A DNA stretch of 64,000 bases from assembly GCA_016929595.1 (NCBI GenBank), contig JAFGIN010000220.1, forward strand, positions 29,317-93,316. Reading direction: 5' to 3'. Of this stretch, positions 26,868 to 36,120 are shown piece by piece (the first letter of the stretch is position 1; every line of letters starts with the position of its first letter). Position numbers and translations under genes: made by a program. Below the pieces are notes generated by a model. It was not told the DNA's origin. It saw only the letters and a list, made by a program, of their open reading frames with translations, and searched no databases. This stretch comes from Chitinispirillaceae bacterium (lineage in GTDB: Bacteria > Fibrobacterota > Chitinivibrionia > Chitinivibrionales > Chitinispirillaceae).

Positions 26868-27005
26868 ATGTTTTCCTTCAGGTCTGAAGTCAGACTGCTG
26901 AATCTATAAATCCAAAATTAGCGTCAAATCGTTGTAAGAGGTGTAGTTGGATAATAATGAGTGTATCTAAATATACCATAATCTGAGAAAATTGTCCATA
27001 TAATC

Positions 27006-27019
27006 GTGAATATATTCAC
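27006..27019. promoter_or_regulatory. Rex-like operator candidate
   Basis: Perfect palindrome GTGAATATATTCAC, matching the GTGAA-N4-TTCAC core of Rex (NADH/NAD+-sensing repressor) sites. It lies ~140 bp upstream of the hydrogenase-like operon. Rex commonly controls hydrogenase and fermentation genes; binding here is inferred. Confidence 0.5.
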
Positions 27020-27079
27020 TTAAAATTGGGTCTGTTTTCCATAGAAAGGTTGAATGCGATAAAATTACTGTGATTTAAT

Positions 27080-27094
27080 TGTGAACAATTCACA
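27080..27094. promoter_or_regulatory. Second GTGAA/TTCAC dyad
   Basis: TGTGAACAATTCACA: same half sites as at 27006, but a 3-base spacer instead of 4. 75 bp separate the two dyads. May be a weaker or secondary site. Confidence 0.35.
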
Positions 27095-27464
27095 TAAAGA
27101 CGGCATCCAGAGGAAAAACTGTGACTTTTTTCTTACCATGAACGTTCGGGAACTCAGGAGCTATGATTGGGAAGTAACTGAACCGTTGAGGAGGGTGTTA
27201 TCTATCGGGGTCAAAAGCAAGAATCGTTTTATCTATTGAGAGAACATAAACTGTATTTTCCAGTGCCTTTAAAGATATAATCAGGAACATTGTATAATGT
27301 GTGATGGATAGAGACACTGTCTTACAATGAACTAGTACTTACGTAAAACACTCAAAAGTTGATATGTGAATCCTGCACTACATCCTTCGCCTAAAAGCTG
27401 CGGCAGGTCAGGAAAGCACAGGACCATCCATAATTGCAATGTGTAAAATCATACAGGGTAAAAA

Positions 27465-28043
27465 TTAATGAGCGTAAATCTCCCTGCTGCCTTTTCCTGC
27501 GCGTGGAATTGAATAGGGAAGTACAATCATCACGATGCCCTGAATCAGGATCTCAATGCCTATCAGCAATCCAATCAGCAGGAATGAAACCTCTGGCCAC
27601 AATCCGATAATCCAGATTCCAAATATGAGCGATATTATCCCCGATAACATCATCCATCCCCAGTTTGCATCATGCTCAATAGGTGCTGCAATGGTTTTAA
27701 ACAGGCCAAGAACGACCAGAAATGCTGCAAGTAAATAGGTCAGCGTGGCAGCGGTCACTCCAGGCCGGAGGATCATCAGCGCTCCAATTGCGATTGAAAG
27801 AATACCTCCAAAAAGATGCCATGCAAGCCCTCTTTTGTTATGTGGCATGAATAGGGACATAATGTCACCGAGCCCACGGATAATCAGAATGACTCCTAAA
27901 AAAATTGTGGTTAAAAAGGTAGTAAATAAAGCAAATGCAGATGTAAATATGCCGAGAAAAACCAGGCCGATACCGGTGGAAAGACTCCAGGTCTGAATCT
28001 TTTCATACGTGGATCTATCGATCTGCGGTGTTTCCGTAGCCAT
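27465..28043 (-). CDS. HdeD/DUF308-family membrane protein
   Basis: 192 residues, ATG preceded by GGAGGAAT. Six hydrophobic segments are visible (e.g. SLSTGIGLVFLGIFTSAFAL, FLTTIFLGVILIIRGLGDI, HLFGGILSIAIGALMILRPG, LTYLLAAFLVVLGLFKTIAA, WMMLSGIISLIFGIWIIGLW, FLLIGLLIGIEILIQGIVMI) with the repeated small-residue, G-A-L/I-M/W-I pattern of DUF308. HdeD proteins are linked to acid or general stress; the role here is unproven. Confidence 0.88.
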   Translation of the reverse strand: MATETPQIDRSTYEKIQTWSLSTGIGLVFLGIFTSAFALFTTFLTTIFLGVILIIRGLGDIMSLFMPHNKRGLAWHLFGGILSIAIGALMILRPGVTAATLTYLLAAFLVVLGLFKTIAAPIEHDANWGWMMLSGIISLIFGIWIIGLWPEVSFLLIGLLIGIEILIQGIVMIVLPYSIPRAGKGSREIYAH

Positions 28044-28267
28044 AGATTCCTCCTTTGAATATTTTCAGAGAAATTAAATTGATGAAAGAGGATGCGCAGT
28101 GCGCTGGTTACTATAAAGATTACGTAGATCTGGAGCAACTAGTGTTTTATTAATGTTATGGGAGTACACCTGCTCAATAATCATGTACTCATCTGATATA
28201 ACGTTAAAAATGTCGAACAGGTAATAAATAATACCTGCTGTTAAACGAAAATAGTTCATTCAATAGC

Positions 28268-29215
28268 CTACACATGATTTCTCAGCATGAGTTCCATCGG
28301 ATGAGGATGGAGATAGTATTGATGTTCCAGATAAACTGGTTGATATTTACGGACATAATGGTTGATTAATGTAACGGGTACGATAAGCGGTACCAGATGG
28401 TTGTGGTAGTTGTCAATAATCTCCAGAAGTTCGGCTTTTTCATCAGGGGTGAGGTTGTTGCGGAAATATCCCGAAATATGCATCAGTACGTTAGTGTTTT
28501 TGCTTACTGTAGCAATTAATGATAGTGCATCGCAGAGCCGGCTGTAATAGCTCTGGTATACTTTTAATGTGTTTGTTTTCTTTGCTGTTGCAATATACGC
28601 ACCAAGCTCCTTGAGTAGTTTAGGGCTATGCGACATTATCAAATACTTGTGCTGTGCATGAAATGTCATCAGATTGCTGAGCATTTTTTTTTCTTCAAGA
28701 AGTCTGTGCCACCGATGAACAATAAACACCCGCTCTATAAAGTTCTCTCTTATTTCTGAATCGTGAAGCCGTCCTTCGTCTTCAATGGGAAGTAATGGGA
28801 AAGATGAAATGAGATGGTTTGCGAATACTCCTCTGTCGGATTTTTCAAAAACTCCCTTTTTATAAACCTTAACTTTGCTGAGTCCGCAACTTGGAGATTT
28901 TGCTTTCAGAATATAACCACATAGAGAAGACGTTGTAAGTTCCCGGATCTTTTTTTTTGTCCAGGAGAACATCTGTTCAGACAGATCAATTCCAGTTCTT
29001 TGAGTTTTCAAACGGATCTCGCCGGATTCATCGGTAAGATGCATTGCTTCACGGGGCACACTCATGCCGCATTCAACTTCCGGGCAAACAGGAATAAATT
29101 CTACATACTTTCCAAACACATCATGAATATAATGGTCAAGTTTGTGCCCGCCATCATAACGGACCTTGAACCCCAGAAGACATTTACTGATACCAACCAG
29201 TGGTTTTTCATTCAT
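28268..29215 (-). CDS. DUF523-DUF1722 two-domain protein (YbgA-like)
   Basis: Start at ATG 29215 (MNEKPLVGISKCLLG); an extension to 29320 overlaps the upstream gene and is not domain-like. Residues 1-150 are DUF523: VGISKCLLGFKVRYDGGHK, FIPVCPEVECGMSVPREAMHL and KAKSPSCGLSKVKVY, with three conserved cysteine sites. Residues ~185-300 are DUF1722 (TFHAQHKYLIMSHSPKLLKELGAYIA). The cysteines suggest metal or thiol chemistry. The pair is sometimes linked to photolyase or stress genes, but the function is unknown. 315 residues. Confidence 0.85.
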   Translation of the reverse strand: MNEKPLVGISKCLLGFKVRYDGGHKLDHYIHDVFGKYVEFIPVCPEVECGMSVPREAMHLTDESGEIRLKTQRTGIDLSEQMFSWTKKKIRELTTSSLCGYILKAKSPSCGLSKVKVYKKGVFEKSDRGVFANHLISSFPLLPIEDEGRLHDSEIRENFIERVFIVHRWHRLLEEKKMLSNLMTFHAQHKYLIMSHSPKLLKELGAYIATAKKTNTLKVYQSYYSRLCDALSLIATVSKNTNVLMHISGYFRNNLTPDEKAELLEIIDNYHNHLVPLIVPVTLINHYVRKYQPVYLEHQYYLHPHPMELMLRNHV

Positions 29216-29252
29216 AATGTGTCTACTTATAAGGTTTGGATTGTGTAAGCCA

Positions 29253-30521
29253 CTATTGCCGTAGCCGTGCCCGCGCCTGTGAAAGTGCATGGTGCACCTT
29301 TTCGAGTGCCTTCTTTGCATTAGTCAATTCATCGCGTTCCCGGGTCAGGAGCTCGACATTGTGCGAAAGGGTGTCCCGTTCTCTGGTGAGCTCTGTCAGT
29401 AGTGTATGAAGCCGTGAATTTTCGGCTGAACTTTCATCAAGTTCTTCGGTGAGTCGCTCCTCTTCCATTTTACTCTCATCAAGAGCTCGCTGCATCTCGG
29501 TACATTGCTGACGTACATCATCAAACTCCTTTTGTCGCTCCTTATCTTTTAGAGTCAACATCTGTACCATTCGAACTGCCTGATCACGTTCCTCTTCAAG
29601 AGCCCCCATTTCAAAGAGCATCTCTTCGAGAACCTTACGTTTCTCATCAAGCTGTTCTTCCGCCTGCACTAAGCGCTCCGATGCGGTTCGTTCATCGTCT
29701 ACTGTACGTGTCAAATCTGTTTTTGCTTCTTCCAGTTCGTTTCGCAGAGCAATCTCGACTTCACGCGAACGCGAGAGCTGCTCCTCAAGATCGCTCACCA
29801 GTCCAAGCACGCTTTCAACTGCAAGTGCCGGATCCTCAGGAACTGGCTCGATGCGGATTTCCTGACGCACTGCTTCGGAAACTTTTCGTTTTACATTTTC
29901 AAGCCGCTTACGTCTGGTCTCGCTGTTGTCAGCAGTAAAAACAGGTTCTGCAGAAGACGTCGTGGTTTCATCATGCAGTGAGTGTTGTAATTCGGGCGGA
30001 TTTTTTATAGCATCAACGCCCGGGCTTTCGGCTCTTTGAACCTGCTGATCAGCCACGTCAACTTTGTCGGTTTCGGTGATTGCTGAATCAGGTAATCGCC
30101 TGTTAAGGAGTTCTTCCTGTGCTTGCAAATCGTTCTGTTCCGGAAGTACTTCTTTGTTTTCGACGGCATCGTTTTTTTTAGGTGCGGTATTGGGAAACGG
30201 GACAATGTTCACATCAATATTATCCTGTTTTTTGAGATGAATTGTGTGCTCTTTTTCAAGAACTTCCGGAGTGGTGCCAGTGTCCTCATCTGTCGTTTCG
30301 ACGGATGGTGCATTCTCATTCGCTATACTCTCCGAAGTATCCGCAGAATCGGATTCGAATACTTCTTCCGGTGCAGTTACAGCAGTTTCATCAATTGGCT
30401 GTTCGATAGAATGATCAGTGTTTTCATTCTCTGATTTCGCTGTGGTGTCTGAAACGACGGTCATTGCCGGTCGTAACCGCGGTTTTAGTTTGGGAACATT
30501 GGCATCAAAAGCTTTTCTCAT
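29253..30521 (-). CDS. Coiled-coil protein, co-transcribed with ParA
   Basis: 422 residues. The N-terminal 200 are acidic, Thr/Glu/Asp-rich and disordered-looking (SDTTAKSENENTDHSIEQPI...). From ~230 to the end is a continuous coiled coil (LGLVSDLEEQLSRSREVEIALRNELEEA...). No transmembrane part. Its ATG overlaps the ParA stop by four bases (ATGA), so the two are translationally coupled. A ParA partner that is a long coiled coil suggests a polar or array-positioning landmark rather than a DNA-binding ParB, since no ParB HTH is visible. Function inferred. Confidence 0.7.
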   Translation of the reverse strand: MRKAFDANVPKLKPRLRPAMTVVSDTTAKSENENTDHSIEQPIDETAVTAPEEVFESDSADTSESIANENAPSVETTDEDTGTTPEVLEKEHTIHLKKQDNIDVNIVPFPNTAPKKNDAVENKEVLPEQNDLQAQEELLNRRLPDSAITETDKVDVADQQVQRAESPGVDAIKNPPELQHSLHDETTTSSAEPVFTADNSETRRKRLENVKRKVSEAVRQEIRIEPVPEDPALAVESVLGLVSDLEEQLSRSREVEIALRNELEEAKTDLTRTVDDERTASERLVQAEEQLDEKRKVLEEMLFEMGALEEERDQAVRMVQMLTLKDKERQKEFDDVRQQCTEMQRALDESKMEEERLTEELDESSAENSRLHTLLTELTRERDTLSHNVELLTRERDELTNAKKALEKVHHALSQARARLRQ

Positions 30522-31477
30522 ACAGCACCTCCCGGTGCGCTTACGAACTCTGTAAACCCGGCTCGAATTCGTTTCATAATCTCTAACTGCATGGCTTCGA
30601 TATCACAGGCTCCTTTTGATGTGGGATCAAAGCCGAAAATTGGATAACCCTCGCTTGATGACTGTGCAAATTTAGTACATTGACGCACTACAGTGTTTAA
30701 CAGGTAGTCCGCGTAGTGGGTCTTAAGAGCATCAAGCGCTTCACGTGCAATCTTGAACGTTTGATTATATGAATTAACAACTATAAAAATATTTTCAAGT
30801 TGATGCGAAAGGTCTTCCTCGAGCCCCTGAATGCATTCAAAAAGGAGCTTGAGACCGTCGTATGAGAGGAAATCGGCAAGAACCGGCACAATAAGGTCTG
30901 CGGCTGCCATAAGAGCGTTGAGGTTGAGCAGGCCGAAAGAGGGTGGCGCATCCATGATGATAAAGTCGTAGTTTCCTTTAACCTGTTCTAGTGCATTACG
31001 CAGTCGAAACTCACGACCCGAAAGGGGCATGAGTGCAAGGTCGATGGTGCTCATGGAAAGATTTGACGGTACCAGTGAGAGGCCGGGCATACCGGTTTCG
31101 ATAATGACTTCAGAAATCGGGGTTTTACGAATCATTACTTCATGAAGCGTTCGCGGAAAATCGGATCCTTCGAGGCCGAGGCATTTGGTGGCATGTCCTT
31201 GGCTGTCAAGATCAAGTACCAGTACCCGGTATCCCCGTTCTGCCAGACGAAAAGCATAAGAGGTCGAGATGCTTGTTTTTCCGGTTCCACCCTTGAAATT
31301 GAGGAAAAGCTGAACGCGCGGAGGAAAAGGGTCTGGTGTCCGTTTGAGCTTCTCCCGAAGAAGAACAAGGTCGCTTATTGTATACGATTCTTTCTTACCG
31401 AGAATATTCTCGATCTGTTTGTTCGTAGTGCCTGCGACTACGGAGAGCCGCCTGGGACTGTATCGGATTTTATCCAT
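30518..31477 (-). CDS. ParA/MinD-family ATPase
   Basis: 319 residues. A ~50-residue N-terminal HTH-like segment (RLSVVAGTTNKQIENILGKK) precedes the deviant Walker A FKGGTGKTSISTSYAF. Switch I VLVLDLDSQGHATKCLG and Walker B FIIMDAPPSFGLLNLNALMAAA follow, with PVLADFLSYDGLKLL. ParA ATPases move chromosomes, plasmids or protein assemblies along the nucleoid. Here no parB or parS is near; the partners are a coiled-coil gene (coupled, downstream) and a HEAT-repeat gene (82 bases upstream). ATG 31477 has AAAGGAAAC upstream. Confidence 0.9.
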   Translation of the reverse strand: MDKIRYSPRRLSVVAGTTNKQIENILGKKESYTISDLVLLREKLKRTPDPFPPRVQLFLNFKGGTGKTSISTSYAFRLAERGYRVLVLDLDSQGHATKCLGLEGSDFPRTLHEVMIRKTPISEVIIETGMPGLSLVPSNLSMSTIDLALMPLSGREFRLRNALEQVKGNYDFIIMDAPPSFGLLNLNALMAAADLIVPVLADFLSYDGLKLLFECIQGLEEDLSHQLENIFIVVNSYNQTFKIAREALDALKTHYADYLLNTVVRQCTKFAQSSSEGYPIFGFDPTSKGACDIEAMQLEIMKRIRAGFTEFVSAPGGAV

Positions 31478-31558
31478 GATGTTTCCTTTTAACTAACACT
31501 ATGCCTCCACCCGGCATTCCTGGTACTTTTTTGACAGTATATCATTCATGTTTTACTT

Positions 31559-33181
31559 CTAGCTCATAAAGAATCGAGGACCGCGTTGTGATATCATCCC
31601 CCGTTTCAACAGTGTTGATAATGAATCCATAACATCTGCCAATTCTGAACTGGTAAACTGCGACAGTTCCTCAGCGGTACGGCCTCTCAGTGATGTCCGA
31701 ATTTCGCCGATCAATGATACTTCCAGTGCAGAAGATTTCTTCTCGGGCAAAGGGACCTGTTTAATCGGTTCTGGGGCTTTTTCGACAATAACGGATTCAA
31801 CAATTTTTGTTTTCTGCGGTTGTGAAACCGGAGGGGTGCAGTGATGGGTCTGCGGTTTTTGAACCGGCACAGATGGCTGCTCCAGTGTTGAGGATACTGA
31901 TGGTACTCTGGTAACCGCTTTTCGCAAAGTTTCTTCGTCGAGTCGGGAAAGTTTATCAGCGATACGTCTGGCAGTCCGGCGGCGCTGCACAGGTGATGCA
32001 TCAGGATCAACAACTTCTCCGGACCAGCGGGATACAGCATCTGCTGCGCACCTTCGCACTGAAGATTCCTGATGGTTCAGTGCTTTGGTTAATGCTGACT
32101 GAGCTTTTGGCTCGGGTCTTCCGGAAAGCATCTGCGCAGCCATTCGAGCGACACCGGGGTCTGAGTCAGATACCATAGTGGTCAGAGCATTTACTGCAGA
32201 AGGAGTGGTTATGAAACTCAGGAGCAGCACAGCACGACGACGTACCAGTGGACTGGGATCACTGAGCGCTCCAATTAATACAGGTTCGGCGTGTTCTTTT
32301 GCAAGTGCTGCAGCAGTATCAATGGCAGCGACGCGAACTTCAGGGCGTTCATCAGCGATTTCGCAGATTGCCTGAGATGCGTTTGATGGCTCACCGGCGG
32401 TTGCCAGTGCATTAAGCAGAGCCACTTTGACTGTCGGATCGCTTTCACGCTCAAGGGCTGCGATAATTGATAGTGCTGCTGCATGTGAACTGAGTGCACG
32501 CAAACATTCCGCTGCGCGCTTGCGACGATCAGGATCTGCAGCTGCAAGTTCGTCTATTGAACGCTCGTATAAAGAAGTTTCGGTCCTGGTGGTAAAAAGT
32601 TCTTTCCTTTGCTCCGATCCGACATTCAGCAAACTCAGTCTGCCTGCTTTTTCGAAATGGTCTGCAAGACTGGAAACTGTTGAAACTGAACTGGATGCCT
32701 TAAAGGCCCGCCCTTCATCGATACTGATACCCGCTTTTTGAGCCGCTGACTTCCACATCTTGAGTTGCTCGATTTTTTCACGCATTTCAGCAATAAAACC
32801 GGCTAATGCAGCAAGATCTGTCTGTTCTCCAGGACTTTCGCTATCAATTCCACCAGGAGTGCTTGCAACTTGTGCACGCTCTACAAATCCGGCCAGAAAT
32901 TGTTCCCGCTCAGTTTCAAGCAAACGAACCCGTTCTTCGAGTTCAACAATACGTGATTTCATCGTAGTAGCAGAACTGCGTGCCTGAGCCAGAAGCATTT
33001 CGAGCTCTACTTCCCGGGCGCGTATCGATGCAATCACTTCTTTTTCCCGAAGCACTGCAGCACGTTCAGCTGCCAGTTCAGCAGTGAGCTGTGAGACCCG
33101 GCATTCGAAAAAAACAATCTTTTCCAGAGCTCCACGAAGGAACTCCTCAGGGCCACCTTTTGAAACGAAATTTTCTGCCAC
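31559..33181 (-). CDS. HEAT-repeat protein with N-terminal coiled coil
   Basis: 540 residues, starting at GTG 33181 after an ideal GGAGGTGTA. Residues ~15-100 are a coiled coil (ELTAELAAERAAVLREKEVI...). Residues ~205-385 are HEAT/PBS-lyase-like repeats (DPDRRKRAAECLRALSSH; SDPTVKVALLNALATAGEPS; DPSPLVRRRAVLLLSF; SDPGVARMAAQMLSG). A Pro/Lys-rich linker (~425-485) leads to a C-terminal ~55-residue helical domain (IRTSLRGRTAEELSQFTSSE). Probably a scaffold. First gene of the run with ParA and the coiled-coil protein. Confidence 0.75.
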   Translation of the reverse strand: MAENFVSKGGPEEFLRGALEKIVFFECRVSQLTAELAAERAAVLREKEVIASIRAREVELEMLLAQARSSATTMKSRIVELEERVRLLETEREQFLAGFVERAQVASTPGGIDSESPGEQTDLAALAGFIAEMREKIEQLKMWKSAAQKAGISIDEGRAFKASSSVSTVSSLADHFEKAGRLSLLNVGSEQRKELFTTRTETSLYERSIDELAAADPDRRKRAAECLRALSSHAAALSIIAALERESDPTVKVALLNALATAGEPSNASQAICEIADERPEVRVAAIDTAAALAKEHAEPVLIGALSDPSPLVRRRAVLLLSFITTPSAVNALTTMVSDSDPGVARMAAQMLSGRPEPKAQSALTKALNHQESSVRRCAADAVSRWSGEVVDPDASPVQRRRTARRIADKLSRLDEETLRKAVTRVPSVSSTLEQPSVPVQKPQTHHCTPPVSQPQKTKIVESVIVEKAPEPIKQVPLPEKKSSALEVSLIGEIRTSLRGRTAEELSQFTSSELADVMDSLSTLLKRGMISQRGPRFFMS

Positions 33182-33256
33182 TACACCTCCAGCAAATACT
33201 AGAGAAAATAGATGCCAAGGCGGCAGTTATGCAAGAAGCGAAGAGAACTATTGGGT

Positions 33257-34552
33257 TTAATCGATACTTTTTTTGAAGTTGCAGCAATTAGAATCGGAAA
33301 CGGTGGCGATTGCGGCATGCCAGCGGTATCTGGCAAGATAGTTAAAGAATCGCCGATCAATGGTAATCCCGGTAGTATCAATGCAGGGGCATTCTCTATA
33401 GGTCTTATCAATCCGGTCCATTTCGTTTCTGGTTCGCAACAGCTCTGCCGCCCCGCAGGCTCCAACCGCCGAAAACTGGCCAGCAAGTTTTCCGGTTAAA
33501 GAGCTGGAGGCATGCTGCTTCATTGGTGGTACAATGGCAAAAAACAGTAGATTGCAGAACGTCAGTGCAATCCACCAGCGCATCTGCAAAACGGGCCTGG
33601 CAGCCCAGAGTGACCATACAAGAAAAAAACCGAAGGCTGTTCCGTAATATCCCGGTTTCGGCCCATGAACCAACAGGCCAAAGAGAATGCTGGGTGATAT
33701 TCCGAGAAGCAGCAGGATGCGTGCATCAGGTGCTGCCCGTTTCCAGCAGGCAACGAGATAAACGATTCCTGCTGGTCCGAAAACGCCTAAGCCGTAGAGA
33801 GTAAACCGTACGGCATAACGTAGCGCTTCGGAAATTGATGTTCCCATGAAAAACGAACTACCTTTTGCAAATAGGTGAAAGATTTCTATTGAAGAATCGA
33901 CTGGCGATCTGTTCGAGGCAAGCATTGTTGGAACAAACCAGAGCGCACAGCACATCGAAAATAAAACGCCCATAAGAGAAAGCTGTCGGAACGATGGCTG
34001 GTATTTCCTCAATGCGTAGAGGAATGCAGGCAGCAGAAAGAGCGAGAGGTCCTGCCGGAACCCGATGGCGATACCGAAGGTTGCCGCCAGAACCACCGGA
34101 CTGCGGTGTTGCTTTATGACTGCAATAACCTGGTAACAGATGATCGCAGAAAATCCGGCAAGTGCACTATAAATGACCGGTGCGCCTGCAAAAAACAATG
34201 GTAGCGGAAACAGGCAGAGAAAGAGGCGAATGCCACGTCCTGCCGGCACAAGAAACAATGCGGTTAGCATTATGGTCATGTAAATTATTCCCTGAATTTG
34301 AAGGATCCTGAAGGGATTCTTGATCATCGGGTGGAGGAGCTGACCAAACAGAACGTGAAAGAAATACCCCGGTGGCTGCGGCTGATGGAGCGAGGGGTTG
34401 AATGAATCAACGATTGCCAGTGCATAGTTGACCGAATCATAATCAAATGGAAATGAGGTGCCATAGAATAAAAAACCTGCGCTCCACAGAGTGAGAATCA
34501 CCCAGAATTCAACGCTGGAAATAATTCGCTTCGCTTCCGCCATCGGTCCCAT
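33257..34552 (-). CDS. Polytopic membrane protein, GT-C-type glycosyltransferase-like
   Basis: About ten hydrophobic segments. Its N-terminal loop PFDYDSVNYALAIVDSFNPSLHQPQPPGYF has the acidic, Asp-then-Asn-Tyr pattern and the HxP-x-P-P-G-Y turn typical of GT-C enzymes that use polyprenyl-phosphate sugars. ATG 34552 is used; ATG 34543 (with GGGA close by) and TTG 34570 are alternatives. The donor and acceptor are unknown. It neighbours a GT2 gene on the same strand 48 bases away, so both may act in surface glycan assembly. Confidence 0.65.
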   Translation of the reverse strand: MGPMAEAKRIISSVEFWVILTLWSAGFLFYGTSFPFDYDSVNYALAIVDSFNPSLHQPQPPGYFFHVLFGQLLHPMIKNPFRILQIQGIIYMTIMLTALFLVPAGRGIRLFLCLFPLPLFFAGAPVIYSALAGFSAIICYQVIAVIKQHRSPVVLAATFGIAIGFRQDLSLFLLPAFLYALRKYQPSFRQLSLMGVLFSMCCALWFVPTMLASNRSPVDSSIEIFHLFAKGSSFFMGTSISEALRYAVRFTLYGLGVFGPAGIVYLVACWKRAAPDARILLLLGISPSILFGLLVHGPKPGYYGTAFGFFLVWSLWAARPVLQMRWWIALTFCNLLFFAIVPPMKQHASSSLTGKLAGQFSAVGACGAAELLRTRNEMDRIDKTYRECPCIDTTGITIDRRFFNYLARYRWHAAIATVSDSNCCNFKKSID

Positions 34553-34600
34553 AACAGTATGATACCGCAACTGCTATCCGAATGCAAGAAACGAGGTATA

Positions 34601-35527
34601 TTAATAGTTTGACTTTTTTTTAAATGCCTTTGCAGGTCTCGGAATTTTCCTCCTTAAATATCCCGGCAAAAGCAGCCATGCACAAATCTGTTCAATGAAC
34701 AATCCTGTAATAAGAGCCCATGTCTGAAGTGGATTTCTCAACAGCCTTCGAATGTCTCTTCGCCGCAGAGAACTCATTACATGTTTAAAAAGAATAGACC
34801 GATACGTTCCCCAAAAGCTGGAAGCATGACGGAATCTGTTGTAGTCAAGTGGTCTCAGCGAGTAAAAATAAAATTCGGCATTGAGATGTCTTCGTATTCT
34901 GTGAGGGGCTCTGTTAATAAATGTGATCAGATTGACAACTCTTGGCATGTGAGTTACACACAATTGTGGGCAAAATACTATATGTCCCAGCTCAAGTACT
35001 CGTGCAGCGAGTTCATGGTCTTCACACGGGGGAAAGTTTCCACTGCGATCAAATCCTCCGATCTTATCCAGAGTGTATTTACGGTAAATAATATTGCATG
35101 TTAAGTATAATCTACCCGTATCGTTCGAAACCTCTCTATCCCAGACACCTTCCCCTGATGGTACAACACGTCCTTCCACACCCAGTATACCGGGGCGGTT
35201 CGAGTTTACAGCTGTACAGAGCGCTGAGTACCACCCACTATTTACACTTACATCATCATCAAGAAATGCGATCCATTCAGAGTTGGATATTTGTAAGCCG
35301 GAATTTCGGGCCTGTGATGATCCCGCATTGGCAATAACAAGGTATTCAGCCTTGAAATCAAGACAAATTGTTCTGTTTCTGCACTGTTCTTCCGGATCTG
35401 ACCCATCGTCTACCACTACAACAGCAACCTCGTTTCTGTTTATCTCTCTGTATAGCGCATCAAGACAATTTCGCAGGCAGGTGCTTCGATTGAATGTGGG
35501 AATAATTACAGATACCTTTTTTTTCAT
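34601..35527 (-). CDS. Family 2 glycosyltransferase
   Basis: 308 residues from ATG 35527 (MKKKVSVIIPTFNRSTCLRN); the frame upstream is open but overlaps the palindromic repeat area. GT-A motifs are VSVIIPTFNRS, VVVVDDGSDPEEQ, NAGSSQARNSGL, WIAFLDDDVSVNSGW (DxD metal site) and KIGGFDRSGNFPPCEDHELAARVLELG (the acceptor/ED motif). A hydrophobic helix lies near the C-terminus. Transfers a sugar from a nucleotide donor; specificity unknown. Confidence 0.9.
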   Translation of the reverse strand: MKKKVSVIIPTFNRSTCLRNCLDALYREINRNEVAVVVVDDGSDPEEQCRNRTICLDFKAEYLVIANAGSSQARNSGLQISNSEWIAFLDDDVSVNSGWYSALCTAVNSNRPGILGVEGRVVPSGEGVWDREVSNDTGRLYLTCNIIYRKYTLDKIGGFDRSGNFPPCEDHELAARVLELGHIVFCPQLCVTHMPRVVNLITFINRAPHRIRRHLNAEFYFYSLRPLDYNRFRHASSFWGTYRSILFKHVMSSLRRRDIRRLLRNPLQTWALITGLFIEQICAWLLLPGYLRRKIPRPAKAFKKKSNY

Positions 35528-35624
35528 CAGGCAGAAACCTTGTATATAGACACATACTATCAGGCAGGTTTTGGGGTAATTACCAGAAAACCTCATTACG
35601 GTACCGATATTAACTGTCCCATAA

Positions 35625-35767
35625 TACAATGCACAGGTTTTCATTTTGGAGTCGGGGTCGGAATCGGTATCGGCATCGAAAAGAATAGTGATTGAGGATC
35701 GATTCCCGATTCCGATACCGCAACAGCGACCCCGATAACTACTATCGAATAGTGCTGATAATTATGA
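35625..35767 (+). repeat. Palindromic dispersed repeat, copy 2 (MITE/REP-like)
   Basis: Inverted copy of 13350-13482. GGGGTCGGAATCGGTATCGG on the left pairs with CGATTCCGATACCG...GCGACCCC on the right, giving a long imperfect hairpin. The boundary sequences TACAATGCACAGG and GTGCTGATAATTATGAG are shared with the first copy. Confidence 0.88.
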
Positions 35768-36120
35768 GAACGTTAATAATAACAATTTTCGAAATCAAAA
35801 ACAAGTGCGTTCAGAGTGAGAAGACCGGGACAATTTTTCCATTTGATAATTCGTAGAGTTGCGCAAGCTCTGAGGCATTCGGTGAGAAGTGAGTAATGAC
35901 ATAGAGGTTCTCTCTCAAATAGCATAGATATGTTGGTGAATAAAAATATGTATATTCACCTTAAAATAAGCAGTTTCTTATGGTTGATCTGATCCTGTCG
36001 AGTTCTACTTCATATGCTGCGCTCAACAGGAGGTATCTGGCATGAACCTGCCCTTTCAGCTCATTAACGACCACTTAAAGCTTATGAGATATTTTTTTAA
36101 TCAGGAGAAATAACGGTTAC
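35768..36120. other. 353-bp intergenic upstream of the YgiQ-type gene
   Basis: Holds no gene. One inverted repeat, GGTGAATA (35935-35942) / TATTCACC (35953-35960), with a 10-base spacer. AGGAG at about 36103 is the only ribosome-site candidate, 13 bases before the ATG. Confidence 0.35.

Larger units (their letters stand above)
26868..27464. promoter_or_regulatory. 597-bp upstream region of the sensory hydrogenase operon
   Basis: No gene seen. Contains the two GTGAA...TTCAC dyads listed separately and an otherwise unremarkable AT-rich sequence. Confidence 0.4.
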
